DNA of 64,000 nucleotides. It comes from Butyrivibrio sp. AE3004. Its GTDB lineage: Bacteria; Bacillota; Clostridia; Lachnospirales; Lachnospiraceae. The stretch lies in contig NZ_JNLQ01000002.1 in NCBI RefSeq assembly GCF_000703165.1, forward strand, positions 1,178,001 through 1,242,000. Direction: 5' to 3'. Position 1 is the stretch's first letter; every line of letters begins with the position of its first letter. The translations under genes were made by a program, and so were the position numbers. The notes beneath the pieces are model-generated. The model worked only from the letters and a program-made list of their open reading frames with translations. It was not told where the DNA came from and ran no database searches. This document shows, piece after piece, positions 1-7,802 of the stretch.

Positions 1-231
1 GTATTCACCGAATTTTGCTGTAAGCATTTTGAAAGGAGTGCCAAGATCTAAAGCATTTGCTTTGGTTTCTGCGGCAAGATCCATAAGAGTGATTTCTGTA
101 ATGGTGCTCTTTGCACTCAGCGTCAGGAACATGATGATAGCCACAATACCAATTACAATGATCGGCATAAGGCTTATCAGAAGAGTTTTACTAATACTTT
201 TCTTTACTTTTGTATTATTTCTACCTGCCAT
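1..231 (-). CDS. methyl-accepting chemotaxis protein, N-terminal part (truncated by window edge)
   Basis: Only the first 77 residues are in the window; the gene continues past base 1. The visible protein begins MAGRNNTKVKKSIS, then has one hydrophobic membrane segment at about residues 16-40, followed by a polar stretch that would be the start of an extracellular sensor domain. A basic N-terminus, one membrane anchor and then a segment like ETKANALDLG is typical of Lachnospiraceae methyl-accepting chemotaxis receptors with Cache-type sensors. The start is chosen because GGAGG lies about seven bases upstream of this ATG on the minus strand. The gene is divergent from htpG. The signalling domain is not visible, so a sensor histidine kinase or another single-anchor sensor remains possible. 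Confidence 0.55.
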   Translation of the reverse strand, partial: MAGRNNTKVKKSISKTLLISLMPIIVIGIVAIIMFLTLSAKSTITEITLMDLAAETKANALDLGTPFKMLTAKFGEY

Positions 232-418
232 ATCATAACCTCCATGCGCGGCCTTAGCCACTTAATGTTTTTTCTACTAATATCATTTTAGACGAAATAA
301 CATAATATTAAATGGAGTTTATAGAATTGTAAGGCAGTTTATAATTATTTAATCTATATTATAAAAATGGCTGGTTTTGTTAAATTATGCATAAAAATAT
401 AAATTTGAGACCATTTTG

Positions 419-445
419 TTAGCACTCATTTTGATTGAGTGCTAA
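419..445 (+). promoter_or_regulatory. CIRCE operator (HrcA binding site)
   Basis: Perfect inverted repeat TTAGCACTC, nine-base spacer, GAGTGCTAA, identical to the CIRCE consensus bound by the heat-shock repressor HrcA. It lies about 150 bases upstream of htpG and just upstream of a candidate -35 box. It implies HrcA control of htpG. The rest of 232-592 is AT-rich and shows no other clear element. Confidence 0.95.
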
Positions 446-452
446 TTTTTTA

Positions 453-481
453 TTGACATTTAACGTGGTCAGTTTTAAACT
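453..481 (+). promoter_or_regulatory. candidate sigma-A promoter of htpG
   Basis: A perfect -35 TTGACA at 453-458 is followed by a 17-base spacer and TAAACT at 476-481 (four of six matches to the -10 consensus). It lies seven bases downstream of the CIRCE element, so HrcA would sit immediately upstream of, or touch, the polymerase site. A second weaker pair (TTGTTA near 377, AT-rich -10 near 400) upstream of CIRCE would put the operator in the leader instead. The sequence does not settle which is used. Confidence 0.6.
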
Positions 482-592
482 CATATTTGTGGGTATTCTA
501 CAACTAATAGAACATTGATATATCCACCTTAATATATGAAAAACGCAGGATAATATATTTTGTAACTGCGATGATTTACGGAGGCAATACAA

Positions 593-2722
593 ATGGAAAA
601 AAGAGGTAATCTTTCAATCAATTCTGAGAACATGTTCCCTATAATAAAGAAATGGTTGTATTCGGATCATGATATTTTTTACAGAGAAGTGGTTTCAAAT
701 GCATGTGATGCCATCACCAAGATCCGCAAGATGGACATGATGGGTGAGTACACACTTCCCGATGGCTTTAAGCCCCGTGTGGATATTGTTCTTAATGATA
801 AGGAAAAGACTATCAAGATTATAGATAACGGTATCGGTATGACAGCCGAAGAGGTTGAGGAATACATTAACCAGGTAGCTTTTTCCGGTGCTACGGACTT
901 CCTTAACAAGTACAAGGATAAAGCAAATGCTGACCAGATTATAGGACATTTCGGACTTGGATTTTACTCAACATTTATGGTTTCCGATTATGTTGAAATA
1001 GATACACTTTCATATAAATCAGATGCTGCATCAGTACACTGGACCTGTGACGGCGGATCTGATTTTGAGATGAAGGACGGCGAAAAGAAGGAAGTGGGTA
1101 CAACCATCACACTTCATCTTTCAGATGACTGCCTTGAGTTCTGCAATGAGTATAAGGCTCGTGAAGTAATAGAGAAATACTGTTCATTTATGCCTTATGA
1201 GATTTACCTTAGCAGAGAGAACGAAGAAGGCACTGAGACAATAAAGGAATCAGAGAAACGCGATGACGATATTGTAATTGAAGTTATTGAGCCGGAGAAA
1301 AAGGAAGAGACTAATACCGATTCCGGTAAAGAAGGTGAAGAGAAGAAGGAAGAGGAGAAAAAGCTTAAGATCCGCAGAAGACCTCAGCTTCTTAACGATA
1401 CTCATCCTCTTTGGGCTAAGACACCCAAGGATTGTACCGATGATGAGTATAAGGAGTTTTACAGAAAAGTTTTCAGAGATTATAAGGAGCCTCTTTTCTG
1501 GATTCACCTCAACATGGATTATCCTTTCAACTTAAAGGGTATTCTTTACTTCCCCAAGATCAACATGGAGTTTGAATCCGCTGAAGGTGTGATAAAGCTG
1601 TACAATAACCAGGTATTCATTGCTGATAATATAAAGGAAGTTATACCTGAATATTTAATGCTTCTTAAGGGAGTTATCGATTGTCCTGACCTGCCTCTTA
1701 ACGTTTCAAGAAGCGCACTTCAGAATGATGGTTTTGTTAAGAAAATCTCAGATTACATTTCCAAGAAGGTGGCTGAGAAGCTTGCAGGTCTTTGCAAAAC
1801 CGATAAGGAAAACTATGACAAATATTGGGAAGATATCTCACCTTTCATTAAGTATGGCTGCTTAAAGGATGACAAGTTCTGTGAGAAGATGAATGATTAT
1901 ATTCTTTTCAAGAACCTTGACGGCAAATATTTAACACTTCCCGAAGCTCTTCAGATCAATAAGGAAGCTGAAGAGGCTGCTGCAGCAGAAGAAGCTAAGG
2001 ATGAAAACGGTAATAAGGTTGAGGCCGAGGTTGTTGATGAAAACGGAAATGCAGTAAATGGCGAGGGTGAAGCTAACACGGATTCCAAGGAAGACGATAA
2101 GGAAAAAGAGCCCCGCACTATTTATTACGTTACGGATGAACAGCAGCAGAGCCAGTACATCAATATGTTTAAGGCGCAGAAGATGGATGCTTTCATACTC
2201 AATCACAATATAGATGTGCCTTTCATACAGCAGCTTGAGTCAAAAAATCAGGATATCAGATTCCAGAGAATCGATGCTGATCTTACAGATACCTTTAAGA
2301 GCAAGACCTCCAAGAAGGCTGAGAAGGAATTCGAAGAGATTGAGAAGACAATCGGAGAGCAGATGAAAAAGGCTGTTAAAAATGAACAGCTTACAGTTAA
2401 GATTGAAAAGCTTAAGGATAAGAAGATTTCCTCAATGCTTACTGTTTCCGAAGAAACCCGTCGTATGCAGGATATGATGAAAATGTATGCTGCAAACGGC
2501 ATGATGATGGGTGATCTTGGAATGGGTGGTCAGACACTTATTCTAAATGCAAATCATCCACTTGTTAAATATGTAATGGATAACAAAGAAGGGGAAAACG
2601 TAAATACAATTTGCGAGCAGCTCTATGACCTTGCACGTATTCAGAATGCTCCTCTTGATGCAGAGTCCATGACAAAATTTGTACAGAGAAGCAATGATAT
2701 AATGATGCTTCTTGCAAAATAA
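593..2722 (+). CDS. htpG: molecular chaperone HtpG (Hsp90 family) with two charged insertions
   Basis: ATP-dependent cytoplasmic Hsp90 chaperone. The N-terminal GHKL ATPase domain shows the catalytic region REVVSNACDA (Glu32, Asn36), the nucleotide-binding DNGIGM (78-83) and the lid motif GHFGLGFYS (118-126). Middle-domain hallmarks include PLNVSRSALQND. At 709 aa it is longer than typical bacterial HtpG (about 620-640 aa). The extra length lies in an acidic/lysine-rich linker at about 208-262, where eukaryotic Hsp90 carries its charged linker, and a second acidic segment at about 450-505 before the C-terminal region. GGAGG precedes the ATG. The gene is monocistronic, between a CIRCE-linked promoter and a strong terminator. 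Confidence 0.97.
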   Translation: MEKRGNLSINSENMFPIIKKWLYSDHDIFYREVVSNACDAITKIRKMDMMGEYTLPDGFKPRVDIVLNDKEKTIKIIDNGIGMTAEEVEEYINQVAFSGATDFLNKYKDKANADQIIGHFGLGFYSTFMVSDYVEIDTLSYKSDAASVHWTCDGGSDFEMKDGEKKEVGTTITLHLSDDCLEFCNEYKAREVIEKYCSFMPYEIYLSRENEEGTETIKESEKRDDDIVIEVIEPEKKEETNTDSGKEGEEKKEEEKKLKIRRRPQLLNDTHPLWAKTPKDCTDDEYKEFYRKVFRDYKEPLFWIHLNMDYPFNLKGILYFPKINMEFESAEGVIKLYNNQVFIADNIKEVIPEYLMLLKGVIDCPDLPLNVSRSALQNDGFVKKISDYISKKVAEKLAGLCKTDKENYDKYWEDISPFIKYGCLKDDKFCEKMNDYILFKNLDGKYLTLPEALQINKEAEEAAAAEEAKDENGNKVEAEVVDENGNAVNGEGEANTDSKEDDKEKEPRTIYYVTDEQQQSQYINMFKAQKMDAFILNHNIDVPFIQQLESKNQDIRFQRIDADLTDTFKSKTSKKAEKEFEEIEKTIGEQMKKAVKNEQLTVKIEKLKDKKISSMLTVSEETRRMQDMMKMYAANGMMMGDLGMGGQTLILNANHPLVKYVMDNKEGENVNTICEQLYDLARIQNAPLDAESMTKFVQRSNDIMMLLAK

Positions 2723-2740
2723 TTTAAAATGAGTGCAAAA

Positions 2741-2779
2741 CAGACCGGATTTCGTGTAAGGAATCCGGTCTGCTTTTTT
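2741..2779 (+). terminator. intrinsic terminator of htpG
   Basis: An 11-bp stem (CAGACCGGATT pairing with AATCCGGTCTG) closes a ten-base loop and is followed by CTTTTTTG. It starts 18 bases after the htpG stop codon. Confidence 0.93.
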
Positions 2780-2905
2780 GCGTGATATTATTTTTTATCA
2801 TGTGACATAAAAGAATGATATGAAGACATCTTGTATTTCATTACGTTATATATTATGGTTGTTAGTGGTGTACAATTCAATCAATATGTAGTGGTTTATG
2901 ATTGT

Positions 2906-2935
2906 TTGATATATAGATTTGGTATAGAATATAAA
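2906..2935 (+). promoter_or_regulatory. candidate promoter of the MacB-type exporter operon
   Basis: TTGATA at 2906-2911 and TATAAA at 2930-2935 with an 18-base spacer, about 40 bases upstream of the first gene. The surrounding 2780-2970 is AT-rich and shows no other structure. Confidence 0.5.
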
Positions 2936-2972
2936 ATGTTTATTTATTGAAAAAAGAAGGTTGGAGGAAATA

Positions 2973-3671
2973 ATGCCGGCATTAGTCGAAGTGAAAGATA
3001 TATGCAAGATATATAATCCCGGTGAAAATGAAGTCAGGGCTCTTGATCATGTGAGTCTTACAATAGAAGAAGGGGAATTTGTGGCCATTATCGGTCAGTC
3101 CGGTTCGGGCAAATCCACATTGATGAATATGCTTGGCTGTCTGGATACGCCAACCAGTGGAAAGTATCTTTTGCATGGTATGGATGTGTCACATATGACA
3201 GATGATGAACAGTCAGATGTGCGAAACAGGGAGATTGGATTTATTTTCCAGGGCTTTAATCTGATACAGTCACTTACTGCGCTTGAAAATGTCGAGCTGC
3301 CTTTGATGTACAGAGGTGTTCCGAAGAAAAAGCGGAGAGAGTTATCCGTTGCGGCTTTGGAGCATGTAGGACTTGGAAAAAGAATGACGCACAAGCCTTC
3401 CGAACTTTCAGGTGGTCAGCAGCAAAGAGTTGCCATAGCAAGAGCAATTGCTCAGGCTCCGCCTATTCTGCTTGCGGATGAACCAACAGGAAATCTTGAT
3501 AGCGGATCCAGTAAAGAAATAATAAATACGATCAAGAATCTTTATGCAGAGGGGCGTACGGTTATTCTTATCACACATGATCCGGGAATAGCCAAACAGG
3601 CGAAGAGGATAATTACCATTAGTGATGGAAAAATTGCTAATGACGAGATAAATGAAAGCTTTTCATTGTAA
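2973..3671 (+). CDS. ABC transporter ATP-binding protein, MacB/LolD type
   Basis: Cytoplasmic ATPase of a four-gene exporter. Counting from the ATG at 2973, Walker A is GQSGSGKS (41-48), the signature is LSGGQ (145-149), Walker B is ILLADE (165-170, catalytic Glu170) followed by PTGNLD, and the H-loop histidine is in ITHD. The PTGNLD signature and 232-aa length match the MacB/LolD family, which powers mechanotransmission-type exporters. An in-frame TTG at 2961 gives a four-residue longer form, but the GGAGG at 2963-2967 is placed correctly for the ATG at 2973. The gene is followed by a membrane fusion protein and two FtsX-type permeases on the same strand, which fixes its role. Confidence 0.93.
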   Translation: MPALVEVKDICKIYNPGENEVRALDHVSLTIEEGEFVAIIGQSGSGKSTLMNMLGCLDTPTSGKYLLHGMDVSHMTDDEQSDVRNREIGFIFQGFNLIQSLTALENVELPLMYRGVPKKKRRELSVAALEHVGLGKRMTHKPSELSGGQQQRVAIARAIAQAPPILLADEPTGNLDSGSSKEIINTIKNLYAEGRTVILITHDPGIAKQAKRIITISDGKIANDEINESFSL

Positions 3672-3698
3672 TTATGTGTTTATAGAAGAGGAGAGAGT

Positions 3699-5216
3699 AT
3701 GAATCTGGTTTTTGGAAAGAAAAAGAGAAATAGCTCGGAAACAGCAGAGGGGATTACTACTGAGAATAACGAAACCTACGTACCCGGTAAGAAAAAAGGC
3801 TATTTAAAATTTATAGTACTTGGTGTTGCAGCACTCGTTATAGGAGGTATTGTTTTTGCAAATATCAAAGCAAAAAATGCACCAAAATCCGTAAACATTA
3901 CTAAAGTCGGTAAAGGTGATATAGAGGTAATCGTTTCGATAAGTGGTAATGTGGCCTCGGACGAGACTAAAACTTATTACGCAAAGCTTCAGGCACCTAT
4001 CGGTAAACTTGGACTGACCGTTGGTGACAGAGTAGGCAAGGGTGATGTGATCTACGCTTATGATGAAGCGAATCTTGAAAAAACAAAAAAGCAGGCAGAG
4101 CTAAATCTTCAACAGGCAAACGGAAGCTACAGCGGTAGTATCGAAAAGAACGGCAAAGCAACTGATGTCCTTGAGGGAAGAAGTATTCATGATATAAACA
4201 ATCGTCTTGATGTGATTACAAAAGAAGTGGATGCTCTTAATGATAAGATTCAGGAAAAAACATCCAGAATGAATCAGACACTTACGGATCTTCAAAAGGT
4301 CAGTCAGGACGTGGATCAAAATCGTGTTTCTGACAGCTATGATGCTGCACAGAAAAATGAGGCACCAAACGAAAGAAGAACAGATGACGGTGAAAGCCAG
4401 ATGGCACTGGAAATCCAGGATGCTATAGCTGAAGTGACATATGCCATAAGCAATGACCCTGAAATCCAGGAGTGGAACAGACAGATTACGGCTCTGAATG
4501 AGGAAAAACAGGATCTTAGCGAACAGTCCTCAGCTGAGCTTGGTGCTCTTACTGCCGGTGAAAAGAGTTCACTTGCGGCACAAAGAGAACTTGCTGAACT
4601 TGAAAATACAGATACCATTGCGGATATTGAGGCTGTACAGGGCGGAATCAAAGCAGATTTTTCAGGTGTAATTACAGAGATCGGTACGGAGGAGGGTGCA
4701 ACCGTCACTCCCGGTACAAAGGTAATGACAATTGAAAGTACGGATGATGTAAGGGTAGATATTCAGATATCAAAGTCTGATCTTAGCAAGATCAAAAAAG
4801 GCCAGAAGGTTGATGTCACAATAAACGGAAAACAATACGAGGGTGAGGTTTCAAAAATTTCCGGAACTGCAAAAAACAACTCGAGCGGAGTACCGGTGGT
4901 TGATGGACAGATAAAGATTAAAAATCCTGATGACAGCATAATTCTCGGAGTTGAAGCGGGCAATAAGATACATACCGATAAAGCGGAAGGTGTAGTTGTG
5001 GTTCCTTATGAATATATCGGAACTGATTCTGTTGGAGATTATGTATTTGTTATAGAGGATGGTGTACTTGTAAGAAGACCTGTAACTATCGGGCTTTCCA
5101 CAACAACAGATGCAGAGGTTACCGAAGGAATAAAGGAAGGTGATGAAATAGTCACAGATGATCCCACAACACTTACTGAAGGCACAAAGGTAACAGCGGT
5201 AAGCAGCGCAGAATAA
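3699..5216 (+). CDS. periplasmic-adaptor-like membrane fusion protein (HlyD/MacA type)
   Basis: 505-aa single-pass protein: basic cytoplasmic N-terminus, one membrane segment at about residues 36-55, then an extracellular part. The order is a biotinyl-lipoyl-like half domain (near GDIEVIVSISGNV), a long helical coiled-coil region (about 125-305), the second lipoyl half (DFSGVITEIGTEEGATVTPG) and beta-barrel-like segments. This is MacA/HlyD architecture in a Gram-positive. The family links the permeases to the exported substrate and stimulates the ATPase. RBS GGAGAG precedes the ATG. It sits 27 bases after the ATPase gene and 11 before the first permease. The substrate (peptide, lipid or drug) cannot be read from sequence. 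Confidence 0.9.
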   Translation: MNLVFGKKKRNSSETAEGITTENNETYVPGKKKGYLKFIVLGVAALVIGGIVFANIKAKNAPKSVNITKVGKGDIEVIVSISGNVASDETKTYYAKLQAPIGKLGLTVGDRVGKGDVIYAYDEANLEKTKKQAELNLQQANGSYSGSIEKNGKATDVLEGRSIHDINNRLDVITKEVDALNDKIQEKTSRMNQTLTDLQKVSQDVDQNRVSDSYDAAQKNEAPNERRTDDGESQMALEIQDAIAEVTYAISNDPEIQEWNRQITALNEEKQDLSEQSSAELGALTAGEKSSLAAQRELAELENTDTIADIEAVQGGIKADFSGVITEIGTEEGATVTPGTKVMTIESTDDVRVDIQISKSDLSKIKKGQKVDVTINGKQYEGEVSKISGTAKNNSSGVPVVDGQIKIKNPDDSIILGVEAGNKIHTDKAEGVVVVPYEYIGTDSVGDYVFVIEDGVLVRRPVTIGLSTTTDAEVTEGIKEGDEIVTDDPTTLTEGTKVTAVSSAE

Positions 5217-5227
5217 CGGAAGGCTCT

Positions 5228-6439
5228 ATGGATACTTTTTTTGAATACATAGAAAGTGCTATGAAAAATATTCTGGGCAATAAGATGCGAACATGTCTTA
5301 CTATGCTTGGAATCATAATTGGAATTGCGTCGGTTATAGCTGTTATTACGATAGGTAACGGAATGTCGGCCTATGTTGCCGATGAGGTCAGTGCTATCGG
5401 TGGTAATGTTGCTGATATTTATATTGATGCTTCTGTTTCCGACAGATGGCTTAATAATGAGGATATTAAAGCTGTAAAAGAAGAATTTCCGGGTCTTTTG
5501 GGTGCGACCTTTTCAACTTCTGAGATGGGGGTTGTTACAGGCAACAGAGGAGCCTATGACGCAGCAATAACTGCAGCAGGTGCAGATTATCAGTATTCTG
5601 TTGGAACCAAGATAAAGACAGGTAATTATTTTACGGAAGACCAGGTGAATCAGGCTGCAAAAGTATGTGTTCTTATGGAAAATGATGCGCAGCATCTTTT
5701 CGGGACAAAGGATGCAGTCGGGAAGACTCTTGAAATGTCGATTGAAGGCTCATCGGTTGAACTTGAAGTAGTCGGTGTCAAGGAAGACTGGTCAAATATG
5801 ATCATGCAGATGCTTGAAATGGAAGGGTATTTTGCAATGGTTGAAATGCCACTCACCACATACGCAAATGCTTTTGGAAGAGATGCGTCAGAGTTCTCTA
5901 CTATGGAAATTTTTTGGAAATCGGATCAGCCTGATACGATAGTAAAAAGTATTTCCAGATTTCTTGAAAACAGGCTTGGCCTCCGCGGTAAGGATGCTGT
6001 TTTTTACATGAGTATGTCGGATGTTTCCGGCCAGGTTGATCAGATAATGAGCGCTATCACCGCATTCATGTCGCTTGTTGCGGCGATATCTCTTCTTGTA
6101 GGAGGAATTGGTGTTATGAATATAATGCTGGTTTCGGTAACGGAGAGAACAAGAGAGATTGGTATCAGGAAATCAATAGGTGCGAGAACAAAGGCCATTA
6201 TGGTGCAATTTCTTGCAGAGTCAGCAATCATTTCTCTTATGGGAGGAATAGTGGGGATAGCGCTGGGCATAGGTGTTGCTTATGTGGGCTGCATACTCCT
6301 TGATCTAAAGCCTGTAATTGACCCGGTTATAGTGACGGGTGCTGCAGCTTTTTCCATAATGATAGGATTGTTTTTCGGAATATATCCTGCAAGGAAAGCC
6401 GCTAAATTAAAGCCTATAGATGCCCTTTCACGTAACTGA
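5228..6439 (+). CDS. ABC transporter permease, MacB/FtsX family (first copy)
   Basis: 403-aa permease with an N-terminal transmembrane helix (about 18-40, region MLGIIIGIASVIAV), a large extracellular MacB-PCD-like domain (about 45-265) and three C-terminal helices. The first C-terminal helix region contains LLVGGIGVMNIMLVSVTERTRE, cut here as LLVGGIGVMN and VTERTREIGI, which is the classic MacB/YknZ coupling motif; the protein ends in GIYPARKAAKLKPIDALSRN. It forms the membrane part of the exporter, probably as a heterodimer with the next gene. It starts 11 bases after the adaptor gene, so translation is probably coupled. Confidence 0.92.
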   Translation: MDTFFEYIESAMKNILGNKMRTCLTMLGIIIGIASVIAVITIGNGMSAYVADEVSAIGGNVADIYIDASVSDRWLNNEDIKAVKEEFPGLLGATFSTSEMGVVTGNRGAYDAAITAAGADYQYSVGTKIKTGNYFTEDQVNQAAKVCVLMENDAQHLFGTKDAVGKTLEMSIEGSSVELEVVGVKEDWSNMIMQMLEMEGYFAMVEMPLTTYANAFGRDASEFSTMEIFWKSDQPDTIVKSISRFLENRLGLRGKDAVFYMSMSDVSGQVDQIMSAITAFMSLVAAISLLVGGIGVMNIMLVSVTERTREIGIRKSIGARTKAIMVQFLAESAIISLMGGIVGIALGIGVAYVGCILLDLKPVIDPVIVTGAAAFSIMIGLFFGIYPARKAAKLKPIDALSRN

Positions 6440-6492
6440 GGAAGCGCCCTGCTGATTAGAAAAAAGACTGGTCTAAGAATGGATGAAGGCTT

Positions 6493-7710
6493 ATGGAATA
6501 TTTAAAAAGTGCAATTTCCAGCATAAAACAGAATAAAGGCCGAACATTTCTTACAATGCTCGGTATAATCATAGGTATAGCATCGGTAATTACTATTCTT
6601 TCAATAGGAAACGGAATGAAGGGATATGTAAACTCCTCACTTGATGATATGTCTGCAGGCGGGATTACTATCAACATTGATGCAAAGAAAACTGACAGAT
6701 ATTTGGAATCCGGGGATTTACAGAAAATAAAGGAAGCAGTGCCCGAAGTTCTCGGAATAACAAATTCGCTTAGCGCGAACGGAACTATAGTAACCGAAAG
6801 GCAGGAGAGTAATGTTGGACTTACCGGTGGTATGCCTGATATTGCCAGAGAAAATACCGAAGGAATGTATTCGGGGAGATTTTTCAGGCAGGATGAGGTT
6901 GATTCCGGGGCAGCTGTATGTGTATTGTCCCAGGAAGATGCAATATTGCTTTTTTATACGGATGATGTTTTGGAAAAAAGCTTTACGCTAAATGTAGGAC
7001 CCAAAAGTCTGGAATGTGCAGTCATCGGTGTTACAAAGAGTAAGGATGAAGAAATCAAAAATGCACGTGAAGCAGTGAGAAAAAAAGAGCAGGCATACTA
7101 TTGGATTTCGCTTTATGTGCCATATACTTTTTTGACAGAAAAGCTGGGACAGGCAGGCGATAAGATAACAAGCTTTAAGGTGTATGCAACGCCCGGAACA
7201 GCTGATGAAACTGCCTTAAAGGCAAAAAGTGCTACCGAGAACATTATTGATGTGAGAGGAGAAGGTGCGGTTCAGATACAGTCCTTTGCAAGTATAGCGG
7301 GAGCGTATAACAATATTCTGAATATTGTTACTCTGGTGGTAGCACTAATAGCTGCTATTTCCCTTCTTGTTGGCGGCATAGGAGTTATGAATATAATGAC
7401 TGTAACTGTAACTGAGAGGACAAGGGAAATCGGTATCAGAAAATCTCTCGGTGCCAGAACATCCTACATATTGCTGCAATTTCTTACAGAGTCGGCAGTT
7501 ATCACATTGCTTGGTGGTATGATAGGAATGCTTTTTGGGTTTATTTTTACAAAAGTGGTAGGAATGTTTATGTCATTTCCACCTATCATCAGTTTTTCAA
7601 ATGTGATCCTTGTAGTTTCTATTTCTATAGCGGACGGTCTTTTCTTTGGAATATATCCGGCAAGAAGAGCTGCCAGAATGGATCCGATTGAGGCACTGAG
7701 GCAGGATTAA
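6493..7710 (+). CDS. ABC transporter permease, MacB/FtsX family (second copy)
   Basis: 405-aa paralogue of the preceding permease with the same architecture: N-terminal helix (LTMLGIIIGIASVITI), extracellular domain (about 45-270), three C-terminal helices, the coupling motif VTERTREIGIRKSLGAR, and the ending IYPARRAARMDPIEALRQD. The extracellular domains of the two copies are much more diverged than the membrane parts, which suggests an asymmetric heterodimer. This is unlike Gram-negative MacB, where ATPase and permease are fused and homodimeric. Last gene of the exporter operon; a hairpin follows its stop. Confidence 0.92.
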   Translation: MEYLKSAISSIKQNKGRTFLTMLGIIIGIASVITILSIGNGMKGYVNSSLDDMSAGGITINIDAKKTDRYLESGDLQKIKEAVPEVLGITNSLSANGTIVTERQESNVGLTGGMPDIARENTEGMYSGRFFRQDEVDSGAAVCVLSQEDAILLFYTDDVLEKSFTLNVGPKSLECAVIGVTKSKDEEIKNAREAVRKKEQAYYWISLYVPYTFLTEKLGQAGDKITSFKVYATPGTADETALKAKSATENIIDVRGEGAVQIQSFASIAGAYNNILNIVTLVVALIAAISLLVGGIGVMNIMTVTVTERTREIGIRKSLGARTSYILLQFLTESAVITLLGGMIGMLFGFIFTKVVGMFMSFPPIISFSNVILVVSISIADGLFFGIYPARRAARMDPIEALRQD

Positions 7711-7720
7711 AAATATTATA

Positions 7721-7758
7721 AAATAAAGCTGCTCAAAAATTTTGAGTAGCTTTATTTT
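7721..7758 (+). terminator. terminator after the exporter operon
   Basis: Inverted repeat AAATAAAGCTGCTCAAAA / TTTTGAGTAGCTTTATTT with one mismatch and a tiny loop, ending in TTTATTTTAT. It starts 11 bases after the last permease stop. The pairing is long but AU-rich, and the following promoter (7742-7768) overlaps its 3' arm. Confidence 0.7.
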
Positions 7759-7768
7759 ATGGTATAAT
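7742..7768 (+). promoter_or_regulatory. candidate promoter of the DUF5717-DUF5716 operon
   Basis: A perfect -10 TATAAT at 7763-7768 follows a -35-like TTGAGT at 7742-7747 with a short 15-base spacer. Transcription would start near 7775. That leaves only a few bases before the ATG at 7779 but room for a ribosome site before the GTG at 7803, which supports the GTG as the start. Confidence 0.55.
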
Positions 7769-7802
7769 AGCTAGGAATATGTTTTCTTCGGGGAATCTTT
7801 TC

